From assembly GCF_002776525.5 (NCBI RefSeq), contig NC_045441.1, positions 92,899,298 through 92,963,297 of the forward strand: a stretch of DNA of 64,000 nucleotides. Reading direction: 5' to 3'. The notes under the pieces are model-generated. The model was not told the DNA's origin, did no database searches, and was given only the letters and a program-made list of their open reading frames with translations. Source of the stretch: Piliocolobus tephrosceles (Eukaryota; Chordata; Mammalia; Primates; Cercopithecidae). Positions 50,729-60,016 of the stretch are shown here, piece after piece (position 1 is the stretch's first letter; every line of letters starts with the position of its first letter). A program made the translations under genes and the position numbers.

Positions 50729-51477
50729 GTAGAGAGAAAAGGGCAGAATAAGACCACTAGTATTGGTCAAATTCTGAAAGACATCCACACAGAGTAGCGT
50801 TTGGAGAGTTTTGCAAAATTATTAAAAGAGTATGATTAGAATTACATTCTCATTGCTTCCAAGTGTTCATCAGCATTTTTGCTTCTCAACAATCTAAGCA
50901 AGCATGATGAACTTGTCATTGAATTTCTTGAAACATGCTTTTCCAGAAACTAGAAAACACATCTGATTGTTCCTTACTATTTTGCAGTATAATATGTTCA
51001 TTTCCTCCCCAAAACCTTTTCTTCACCTACAAGTTCACCGATAAAAATTAAGCCCATAATATGATTCCTTGCTTTCCTTTCACTTTCTTGAAATTGAAAC
51101 TGTTGTCATTTTAAATCAATAATAAAATTATTTTAAAAATAAGAGGCAGAATTAGAATATGGGCACTAGATATACTAAAATAACAGAATACTTAACATTT
51201 ATTTTTTAAAATTGTATAGGGATTGATGGGAAACTGAATTCATATACTGAGAAGAGCTACAGAGAATAAAAAGAATAAATTAATATGTGCATTTAGAAAG
51301 CAGAGGGAATAGTAACATAAAAAAGTAGTTTAAAACATAAAAATAAGAGATAAGTAGTGTTTCATAGAGTTTTCTGTAAGGGTAAGTGCATGAAAAATGG
51401 CAAGATGGTTTTAAAAGATTTAGAATTCACAAACTAGAAAGCGACAGAAATTGAACTAGTCACTAACATTTAAAAGC

Positions 51478-51503
51478 GGGGGCGGTGGGGGGGCTGTGGG
51501 GGG
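51478..51503 (+). other. G-quadruplex-type G-rich tract
   Basis: Runs of 5, 7 and 6 G separated by CGGT and CTGT; the middle run can supply two G-triplets, meeting the usual four-run motif. Isolated in AT-rich DNA. Confidence 0.7.
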
Positions 51504-52797
51504 AATAGATCCAGCTACTTGATGGCATGAAATCAAAGTACTTGAATTTTTGAAGTCTATTTAAAAATCTAGTAAGGAATGCCTACAATTACAAAAGGTA
51601 TGAGATTGTCTTTTTGAGTTTAGTAGAATATAAACTGATGATAAAAGACTGACAGACACCAAATAAGTAGAGTGCAAAACAACAACAACAAAAAAGAAAG
51701 ATAAATTCACGTAATTATATTCAAGCAGTATCACTGCATAAGATTGCATAAGAAAGAATACATTTCCAAATCCCAAACAATACGATCCTGTTGTATTATA
51801 AGCATACATTGAATACAATAACAAAAGTATCAAGGATTCTTATTAAAGTACCCGTTATCATGTACGCAAAATATTGCAAAACTTTAAAGTCACAGAACAA
51901 AACATTATTTTTTTTCCTGTTATCTTTTTTGAGATGATCAAATTTCTTCACACTTTGTGAACTGCATAGTTAAGATGGAGCAATGATTGAACTATTTGCA
52001 ACTGCGGTTCCTTCTCCACTCTTTATATATTGTTTGGGCCATGAATCTATGCAAAGAGGTGTTTTACAAGAACGAAAGTCACATCATTCAGGACTTTCTA
52101 ACAACCAAAATGATCTAATATGCTTAGATTTAAGTGGTCAGATTTTGCCTCTTCCTTCCTTTCCTCTCAATGTTCCCAGATCATTTGCAGAGAGATAGGT
52201 AACTAATTGACAGTGTTGTTTGAGAGTAAATTCCTGAGTTATATAGAAGTTGGACCAATTATTCCCTCATAAAACAAGTTCTAAAATAGTTGTATGAAAT
52301 GCAGAAGCACAATCAATGAACATTATTCTTGACTGAAATGAAACAGCCCTGGTGCTTTCATGCAAACTTAACTGCTATAAACCTAAAAGATGCAATCACC
52401 AAAAGATGTGAAGTCTTGAGATAAAGATTAGCACTATAAGTGTCATTTGATAAGATGTCAGATAAAATACACATTTCTGTACATGTGATTTGAAGAGTCT
52501 AAGCCCCTAAAACTTCTCCTCACTAACCCCAAGATGCCTGAATTTCTCAACATTACATTTTCACATTGTAATACAGTTTTCTTTCCTGGTCTTTCCTCTT
52601 TTCTCTGCCCAGTAAAGGATGTTATAACATTGCAGTTCAATGTCTTTCCTCTTCTTATATCTTCCACTCTGCTGGTTATGGCCAATGAGTCAAGGTTGAA
52701 AGTGTCCCCATATCTATCTCTGCAGCTCGAACTCTCCAGAACTTGGGCTTGTATTTCCAGTTACTGGACTTAAGCTTGATATACCCACAGTGTCCCC

Positions 52798-53055
52798 GGA
52801 CTGGGCCAGGAATGCTGAAAACCACTGCACAAACATGAAAAATCATTCTGTAATTTAGGCAAAGTTTGGAGAGAGAGTCACATTTTATCATAGTACAAAT
52901 ATAAACCTGCAAAAGAGTAGAATCCTGGACTGGGCCAGGAAAGCTGGAAACCACTGAATAAACAGGAAAAATCATTCTGCAATTTAGGCAAAGTTTGGAG
53001 AGAGAGAGAGTCACATTTTATAATAGTACAAATATGAACCTATAAAAGAGTAGAC
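52798..53055. repeat. 129-bp tandem duplication
   Basis: A unit starting GGACTGGGCCAGG recurs at 52798 and 52927. By eye the copies differ at about 10 positions, and the second has two extra GA units in a GAGAGA run. The period equals 43 codons, which explains a repetitive 112-codon ORF on the - strand here. Confidence 0.9.
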
Positions 53056-53579
53056 TTTAAAATCCACATGAATTTGCAGATGAAAAGAGACAAAATAAAG
53101 TTGCTTTCGGTGGGGTTAGGTGAGTATGTCATTGTTAGAGACAGTGACAGAGAAGTCTAAGAAACTCCATACTGTACTAAATAAATCCACCTTTTAAGTG
53201 TGGATTCATATTTTTTGTGGGCTTTTATTTTACATTCAAGGGGTATAATTGCAGATTGGGTTAACATTTTTGTGTGAATATTGAAACAGTTGTGAAAATA
53301 AGTTTATTAATAGGAACGATCACAGACGAACTATGAAATAGATCGAGTTTGTGTCTCACCATGTCATCACCATCTCTCAAGTCTGCATAGACCCAGGGTT
53401 TATGCAGGGCTGTCCCCAGCTCTTGAAGACACTGGTTTCCTAACCTCAGTTTCATGGATAAGTATATTTCGTCTTTTCTTCATTGATATGTGCTCTCCTA
53501 CATTCTGTTACTGTAACAGAACTTACTATGTTTACTATGAGTGTAAAGAGATAATTGTTTAATACTATAAGAATTCATA

Positions 53580-53731
53580 CATATTTATAGAAAGAAAATA
53601 TATATATATATATATTCTTTTTTTTTTTTGAGATAGAGTCTCTCTTTGTCACCACGCTGGATTGCAGTGGTGCGATCTCGGCTCACCACAACCTCTGCCT
53701 CCCAGGTTCAAGTGATTCTCCTGCCTCAGCC
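53580..53731 (-). mobile_element. Truncated Alu (about 115 bp) with AT-rich tail
   Basis: Reverse Alu right-arm sequence from GAGATAGAGTCTCTC to CCTGCCTCAGCC, with a T-run and a TA microsatellite in its tail. Perfect 11-bp target-site duplications AAGAATTCATA at 53569-53579 and 53732-53742 show that it inserted already truncated. Confidence 0.9.
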
Positions 53732-53799
53732 AAGAATTCATATTAAAGCAGTGATCATTTAACGAAATTTTGGACACCCTCACTTTAGACACATCTGCT

Positions 53800-53880
53800 A
53801 TCAGGCAAAATTCTACTGAGCTTTTACACTGTGTCAGACAATGTGCCAGACACTAAGAATGCAAATAAAACATAGAACCT
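53800..53880. mobile_element. Ancient interspersed repeat fragment (L2-like, low confidence)
   Basis: 'ctactgagcttttacactgtgtcagacaatgtgccagacac' carries the motif shared by old LINE/SINE remnants. Confidence 0.35.
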
Positions 53881-56390
53881 GGAAAGTTGTGTTTCTGCAA
53901 AGGATACATGGAGACATAAATAAAAGCTGTGTTGGTAACAGAAATGAGAATCATAAAATGCTTCCAAGAAAGAAAGTGGGCCCAGAGGTATTTCTTTGAG
54001 GGTGAACAGGTGTAGACCAGGCAGGGAAAGGGTTGTATTTCGGGCAAACACAAACCATGAAATGGCCTAGTGAGCCAAGGAAAGTAAGGCGTTCAACTCT
54101 GGAAGTAGTAAAGGGTTGAAAGGATAAGTGAAGACACAGGCCTGAGCCTTAGGTATGACACCTGGGTCAGCTGTCCCAGTCCCCAGACGTGGTTGGAGAT
54201 TGGCTCAAGCCACTGTACCTTACTGCCCTTATCTGAACATAATTACATTTCAATGTTGAAATTCCTGTTTTTAATTATATTCCAAGGGACCTAGAATAGA
54301 TGGCATAAAGGGGCCTCCTTTCATTTGTGTTAATCTTGGAAAACCCACATTAGCTTTGTTGCCCTGGATTCCAGTCTCAGAGTACATGGAGAAATATGGC
54401 TGAACAGTTAAAAAGTGTGGAAAGGAGGATCCAAGGAGGATAAGGAGTTTGGACTTGGCTGTGTATTTAATGGGCGGCACTGGGTGGTTTTAAACACAGA
54501 AAAAAGGAGAGGTTTCAGAAAGGTCTCTCTAGCATCACAATAGAGATTTTTGAGATAAAGGGGAGAAAGAAAAACAAACACAATAATCGTGGAGTACTGA
54601 TATTGACAGACTGGACTCAGAAACAGTGTGGGTAAGAAACTGTATGCCCTACAGTACTGTAGTCAGCAGAATAATGGTCCTTCTAAAAAAGGTACCACAA
54701 CTCTATCTCCTATTGGTAGTGTGATTTGGGGCAATTTAAAAGCCCTGATCCTCAGTTTCCTCATCTGTAAAAGAAAAAAAAGGAAGAAAGAATAGTAATG
54801 TCTTAAGTCAGGATCCCCAGGATCAAACTCTGAGATGAAGACTGTTTCTGCAAGTGATTTATTATAGAAATGCTATCGGGAAAAACTCATCTCACATACC
54901 ACAGTAAGCAAGATAGGGAAGCAGGAGGTTTCAGGCAACATCCTAACATCAATATAATTCTACAGGGGAGTCTCAGGGTGTAAATTACATCTCAGGTTTT
55001 CTTGCTACTAGAGGCAAGAGGGCGGGTCTTTTATACTCTATAGGAAAGTCCTTGGCAAGGGCATCCTGGGAAAGAAGTAAACTTGCAGGTGGTTTTGTCT
55101 GGCTCTCTGTGCCAGTAGACAAAGTGAGTCTAGTAGTGTTTGGGCATTCCTCCAAAGAGAGTCTCAGGGAAGGCTGCAAGAAGCAAAAGAATGCAGAAGC
55201 TAGAGGAAGGATACTCAGTTCAACCAAAGGGATCCTAGGAGATTTGGGTGGAGACCATGTCTGCCACAAGCATCTATCTCATAGACCTCTTATAAGAACT
55301 GAATGCATTCATATCTTTCTTTCTTTGGCTTTTAGGATTCCTAAACTTTTTTTCTTCTGGAATAGCATGCAATATTTAGCGTTCTGCTCTACAATCGGAG
55401 TGCTCAGTGATGAAATAATTTTTTCTTGACATAGCATCAAATCCAAAAAGGGTAAAGGCAGTGGAGAAATAAAGCGAATGTGAGGAATACCAAAATAGAG
55501 AAAAAAAAATAGTCTGATCCCAATTTCTGACTCCAAGGATAGTGCTTTCCTCAGGGTTCAACTTTTATCAGTCAAGATCCAGTCAAATGGTGTTAACTAT
55601 TAGGAGAGGAAAAAAGCCCACTAAATACAGCAATAGTGATTATTGGGAATAGTCACTATCTGTCAGGCTATAGGAGAGTACCCAAGGAGAGAATAACTAC
55701 GAAGAACTTCCCCCTACCCACCCGCCACCCTACTAAGCCTGAGAGTAGGACCTCATTGGAAATAATATGGCTGTGATCCCCTTAATGACCCAGAAATTTA
55801 AGGTGTCACACACTGGGCTGCTGAGGAAACCACCAGCTGTGTTTTCAGTAAAACTTGCTAGGAAGCCATTCCACTGACATGCCAGTGGCACTCCATAGAA
55901 AGACACACACTAGGGAACAGGCCAAATTTACTGAGATTATGTAACATGACCTTCTTGCACACCACTGGTCAGAAAGTCACTCACTGGTCACCACACCATA
56001 GGAGCAAGCAGGAAAACACTGGAACCAAGAAAAGGAACCCCTTTCTTTCTGCAGTTTCCCTAGCACCTTCTATTGACAAAGCTAAACATTGTGCCAACTG
56101 ACCATAAAGACGTTTACGGATTTCAACTCTAATGTCACAATTTAGGGCAAAGAAGGGTGGCTGTGAAGTTGAAAAGCGCTAAATTAACTGGCACACACCC
56201 CAGTGACACTTCTGGGATTTGGGGGATGGGAGAAGTATGCTATTATGCCCAAATCCTCCTCCACTTGTTTACTTTTTTCCTAATTGCCCCTGAAAGAAAG
56301 CGCAGGCCCAATCTTTTGGGACACTATGTACTGAGAGCTGGTATGACACATGGTAAGTGCACAGAGAGTTCAATTCAGTAACTGAGACAA
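53881..56390. other. Intergenic sequence
   Basis: No gene recognised. A MIR-like tail may lie at 54730-54775 ('cctcagtttcctcatctgtaaaa'). 54830-55270 has an LTR-like character but no family was identified. The ORFs here lack family resemblance. Confidence 0.4.
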
Positions 56391-56392
56391 AG

Positions 56393-56605
56393 TCTAGAGC
56401 TGAACTACTTGGGTCTGAATGTTAGCTTCACCATTAACTAGATTTGTAGCCTTGCAAAAGTTCATCCTTGTATACCTCAGTTTCCTTACCTGTAAAAGGA
56501 GGTAACAGTACCTACTTTATCAAAATGTCAGGAGAAATGAAGTATTATGTGTAAAGCCTATAGAACAACATCTAGCATGTAGTTAGAACCTAATAAATAT
56601 TAGTA
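56393..56605 (+). mobile_element. MIR SINE
   Basis: 'gctgaactacttgggtctgaatgttagcttcacc', 'cctcagtttccttacctgtaaaag' and 'aacctaataaatattag' follow the MIR order from start to 3' end. Confidence 0.85.
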
Positions 56606-57059
56606 TCTTCCATGAATGGTAGCTTGTCATTTGGTTTTGCAATATGTATATTCGGTTCTCATGATGAGTTTCTATTTAGAACTATGCCTCATAATGCTAC
56701 CACTCAACTTCTCTGGGTGAGATTAGGCTTTGCTATCAAGTCTTGCCTACTCCTGGGCATTGCTTGCAGCTCTGGCTTCAGATCCTGGCACTGCCCCTGG
56801 CTCACTGATTAAGCTTCACTAGTGCAGCCAACTTATGGAGGATCTGTTTTCTCAAGTGAAAAAAAGACACAAGGTTAAACAAATCATCTTTAAGATCTCT
56901 TCCAGTTCTGACTACATTTGATCCCCCTCATCCCCAAGTAGTAAGTTATACCTAAGAGAGAAAGAGGAAGTGAATTATCATTTCAAACGCCTACTCACCT
57001 GTGCCAGGAGAGCACTGCTGTGCCTGCTTTCCCTGATTTCATTCCCACCACAGTCCTAA

Positions 57060-57185
57060 CAGATTAGTATTTTTAAAGTCCATTTAACAACTAAGAAAGC
57101 TGAGGCTCAGGAAGGTCAGTTTACTCAAGATCACATTCTCAGTCAGCAGCAGAGTCTGGATTGAAACCTGGTGTTTCTGTTTGGG
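57060..57185 (-). mobile_element. MIR-type SINE, reverse
   Basis: 'aactaagaaagctgaggctcaggaaggtcagtttactcaagatcacattc ... gattgaaacctggtg' is the reverse of the MIR core. Confidence 0.8.
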
Positions 57186-58525
57186 TCGACTCAACATTTT
57201 TAACTGTACTGTTTGCCTCCTACATCACCTTCATCTCAGACATTAAGAATCCTACCTGTTCAGTGCTTTTCATCCTCTGCTTTAAAGAGATAAGTGGGTG
57301 TGCAATTTTTTTTTTGTCTGAAACATATCATTTAAAAGTTAAGCAAATGAAATTCATTTACCAGTTACAGGAATTAAAAAAAAAAAAAATCACTGTTAAT
57401 GTCTCACAGGAAATTAGCTCTCCAGTGGAAATCAGCCTCCCTGCATCCTTTTTGCCCCTATCCTCCCCTCTCCTGGATGCAAACCTGGCGAAAAGAAGGG
57501 AACACTAGTTGGGATCAGCGAGCTGAGTTCCAGCTCCGACTGTGCCATTTTCACTCTCGGGAACCTTCTCCCCTTTCTCTGTGATTAAAGGAGTGTTGAG
57601 CCAGATCGTGTTAAGGTTTCTTCCCCAGGTACAAGCCCACTCTGGTGGCTTTCCTGGGCAAGGGAGAGCCTCTGCTTTCTCTCGGCCGCAGGTCCCTAGT
57701 TAAATTGTCCATTTCTCTGCGGAGGCTGCTCATTGCATCCGTTCCCTCCACCCCTAGCCCTGTAGACCCTTTCTGTTTCCCCTGCTTGGGAAAAGTGAAG
57801 CCCCTTACCCTTGGATAGCCTTTCACTAGACTACCGCAACCCTCCGCTAAATTACCCTACCGGCGGGGCGCGCGGGCGGGGGCCTGCCCCGGGGAATGCG
57901 AGGCTGCTTCCCCTCTGCGCCATCAGGGTACGCAGCCTCCAGTTCTCTAACTTTCTCCTTCTCTAAGAGGGAATTTCGAGAACTTTGAGACAAATAAGTG
58001 ACTGTATAGATGAAGACATGAAACCTCTCTACACAGTGAACTCCCCCACGCCACAAGTCTCCCAGGGCTCCCAGGCCTTCTCCCGCAATGCCCCGCCGGG
58101 TCCCCCGCCCCAGTTCCTTCTCACGGCAGGATCCCACGCCAGGAGGCTCGCAGAGCCCGAGATGTGGCACCAGGCACCAGGCGCGCCACAAGTCCAGGTC
58201 CCGCTAGTTCTGCTCCATAGGAGCCCAGGTCGGAGGAAGTCAGCGCGTCCTCCTCCCACAGCAGCCTGGCGCGCTGCTCGGCCGCACGGAGGCTGAAGAA
58301 AGGTCCGCACTGGCTCGAGGCCCTTCCTGCCGGCCTCCCCACGCCGGGCCTCGGCTCCCCTCCTTCCCGGCTCCCGCCTCCTCCCGTAGGCTGCCAGGCG
58401 GACCCAGCCTGCCTCTCTCTCTGCCTTCACTACCGGGTCAAGCTGCGGAGGGAGGGAGGCAGCGGCGAAGCCCTCCCTGGCTCCCCACCCGGCGCGCGCG
58501 CCCCTCCTCCCGTGCCTCCTCCCCT

Positions 58526-58546
58526 ATGCCAGTACAGTACAACTAG
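58526..58546 (+). other. uORF 1 in presumed MAGI2 5' leader
   Basis: ATG CCA GTA CAG TAC AAC TAG: a six-codon upstream ORF in the presumed leader, about 500 bases before the MAGI2 start. The context is weak (C at -3, C at +4). It matters only if transcription starts upstream of it, which the sequence does not show. Confidence 0.45.
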
Positions 58547-58547
58547 T

Positions 58548-58577
58548 ACACACACACACACACGCACGCACACGCAC
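58548..58577. repeat. CA/CGCA alternating repeat in CpG island
   Basis: A run of CA dinucleotides passes into CGCA and CACGCA units. Alternating purine-pyrimidine sequence of this kind can adopt Z-DNA and is length-polymorphic in primates. It lies between the two upstream ORFs. Confidence 0.85.
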
Positions 58578-58595
58578 CCTGCCACTGCAGCTGCC

Positions 58596-58610
58596 ATGGA
58601 TATCAGCTAA
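58596..58610 (+). other. uORF 2 in presumed MAGI2 5' leader, strong Kozak context
   Basis: ATG GAT ATC AGC TAA: a four-codon upstream ORF in the context CTGCCATGG (G at +4, C at -1 and -2). It is the last ATG before the MAGI2 start about 450 bases downstream, so a scanning ribosome would meet it and have room to reinitiate. Inclusion in the mRNA depends on the unmapped transcription start. Confidence 0.45.
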
Positions 58611-58624
58611 CAACACACACCCAG

Positions 58625-58637
58625 GCGCGCGCGCGCG
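58625..58637. repeat. Alternating GC tract in the presumed MAGI2 leader
   Basis: An uninterrupted GCGCGCGCGCGCG tract, the strongest Z-DNA-forming dinucleotide, sits 48 bases after the CA tract. Confidence 0.85.
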
Positions 58638-58699
58638 TTCCCACTCGCACCACGCAGGAGTGGCCCCCGGCATCCCTACCCTCCTTCCCCACCCCCACC

Positions 58700-59040
58700 G
58701 CACCCGCTCACCAGCTGGGTTACTGCTAGCTCCGGCTGCCGCCGCCGCCGCCGCCGACGCCACCACCACCGCTTCCTCTGCTGCGGGGCCACAGCCTTGA
58801 GTGTCATTCAAGGGACAGCACAACCTCACCCAAGCTCTCCTACCTCTGCCCAGCCGTCCCTCTCATCCTCCCCCTTCCTCGTCCACACTCCATCCAAAGA
58901 AGAGGGAAAGCACCGAATAGAGGGGGGAGAAGGCAAAGTCTGCTGTTCTTCCCCCTGGGCCCCCTTGCTCCTCCATCCTCATTCTCTCACCACCAACCCC
59001 CCAACCCCAAGGAGCCCCAGGAACTGAGGCGACTCACCCC
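58700..59040 (-). ncRNA. MAGI2-AS3: Possible first-exon region of a divergent lncRNA (MAGI2-AS3 orthologue)
   Basis: In human, MAGI2-AS3 is transcribed from the same CpG island as MAGI2 on the opposite strand, so an orthologue here would run leftwards from around the MAGI2 exon. The sequence gives only weak support: good - strand splice donors occur in the island, GGG|GTGAGT at 59032-59037 and CTG|GTGAGC at 58706-58711 (+ coordinates). Start, exons and end cannot be placed, so the interval marks only the candidate donor zone. RNA-seq from monkey fibroblasts or bladder would define it. Confidence 0.3.
58738..58755. repeat. GCC trinucleotide repeat (6 units) in presumed MAGI2 leader
   Basis: Six perfect GCC units are followed by GAC GCC and three ACC units. 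GCC/CGG repeats in CpG-island 5' leaders are a class prone to expansion and methylation in primates (FMR1 is the known example). At six units this one is short and presumably stable. Confidence 0.85.
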
Positions 59041-59046
59041 ACTGCC

Positions 59047-59347
59047 ATGTCCAAAAGCTTGAAAAAGAAAAGCCACTGGACTAGCAAAGTCCATGAGAGT
59101 GTCATTGGCAGGAACCCGGAGGGCCAGCTGGGCTTTGAACTGAAGGGGGGCGCCGAGAATGGACAGTTCCCCTACCTGGGGGAGGTGAAGCCCGGAAAGG
59201 TGGCCTATGAGAGCGGCAGCAAGTTGGTGTCGGAGGAGCTGCTGCTGGAGGTGAACGAGACCCCCGTGGCGGGGCTCACCATCAGGGACGTGCTGGCCGT
59301 GATCAAACACTGCAAGGACCCCCTCCGGCTCAAGTGTGTGAAGCAAG
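59047..59347 (+). CDS. MAGI2: MAGI2 first coding exon (N-terminus and PDZ0 domain)
   Basis: This exon encodes the first 100 residues, plus one base of codon 101, of MAGI2/S-SCAM, a MAGUK-family scaffold of neuronal synapses, cell junctions and the kidney podocyte slit diaphragm. The translation begins MSKSLKKKSHWTSKVHE, which I recognise as the MAGI2 start. A basic N-terminal stretch (residues 3-8) is followed by a PDZ fold from about residue 17 to the exon end. The carboxylate-binding loop reads GQLGFEL (residues 26-32) and the late helix contains IRDVLAVIKHC (79-89). The frame is open to the junction and the donor is CAAG|GTGAGC (intron starts at 59348), a phase-1 split of a glycine codon, as expected before the next MAGI2 exon. 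The start ATG has G at -3, and an in-frame TAG at 58918-58920 with no ATG between supports this start. Full-length MAGI2 is around 1,450 residues; GK, WW and later PDZ domains lie off the window. The open frame continues past the donor to 59412, but that is intronic read-through. Confidence 0.96.
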
Positions 59348-59687
59348 GTGAGCGCAGCGGCTTGCTCAGTGTTTTGCCGGGCGGTGGGACCGCTCGGGGC
59401 GCAGGGCAATGAAAGGGTGGGCGCGCATGTTGAAAGGGGTGTGTTGCGCGATGATGGGGTAGGGGCCAGAGGGGACCCGCAGTGCAAGTGAGTTTCGCCG
59501 GGGATTCCACTTGGGGGCTAAAGGGAGGGGAGGGGCAGGTTGCGGTGTGGCGTGCAACTTTGTTTGCTCAGTTAGACCCTCCCCTTTGGAAGGTGCTCGG
59601 CCTGGTCTGACCTCCTCAGAGATCCTGGGGCAAATTGAATGTGCGTCAGTGGCATCACCCTAAGTGGATGAAGAGCTTTTGGGGAAT

Positions 59688-59746
59688 GAAGGAAGGAAAG
59701 AAAGAAACAAGGAAAGGGAGGAAGGGAGAGAAAGAAGGAAGGAACA
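59688..59746. repeat. GGAA/GAAA purine-rich tract in intron 1
   Basis: Irregular GGAA, GAAA and GGGA units form an almost pure purine strand of about 60 bases just after the promoter. Such tracts bind ETS-type proteins and can form triplex DNA. Confidence 0.7.
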
Positions 59747-60010
59747 ACTTTAGGGTGCAGCGGTATCACCAGCGGGTCTGGGAAGAGAGGGTGGTGGGGT
59801 GAGCGGAGAACTGCGTCCAGCGTTTCTGAGGCTGGGCTGGAGACGCCTGGGTTCCCAGCTATCCCTTAGGGATCCGTGAGCCACTGCTGGCGAGGAAGGA
59901 AAGGGACAAATTGCTTTGGGCGCTTTGACGGGTCTTCTGTAACTTTTCCCCTTCTTCACTCCGCTGTCCCCCTCCCCCGCCCACGGTCTTGTCATGTGGG
60001 CATCGCGCGT

Positions 60011-60016
60011 CACGTG
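60011..60016. promoter_or_regulatory. CACGTG E-box in the 3' shoulder of the CpG island
   Basis: A palindromic CACGTG in GCGCGTCACGTGCGC, the consensus for bHLH-ZIP factors such as MYC/MAX and USF. It lies about 660 bases into intron 1, still in CpG-rich DNA. Occupancy is unknown. Confidence 0.4.

Larger units (their letters stand above)
49234..52790. other. Intergenic sequence, largely unique
   Basis: No gene recognised. It contains a TG/TA compound microsatellite (50638-50728) and a G-rich tract (51478-51503). Confidence 0.45.

Noticed and set aside
52676..53014. 112-codon repetitive - strand ORF
   Set aside because: The repetition is explained by the 129-bp tandem duplication with a period divisible by three.
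55052..55429. 125-codon + strand ORF
   Set aside because: Overlapped by similar-length ORFs on the other strand, possibly in LTR-like sequence; no recognisable motif.
57161..57508. 115-codon + strand ORF just before the CpG island
   Set aside because: It starts in a MIR element and includes translated poly-A; no domain seen.
59348..59412. Continuation of the MAGI2 open frame after residue 100 (to a 121-codon ORF)
   Set aside because: A consensus donor (AAG|GTGAGC) lies at 59347/59348 and the residues after it do not match MAGI2; it is intronic read-through.
58029..59510. Long antisense ORFs in the CpG island (133, 166 and 101 codons)
   Set aside because: GC-rich DNA is poor in stop codons; these overlap the MAGI2 exon or leader on the other strand and resemble no protein family.
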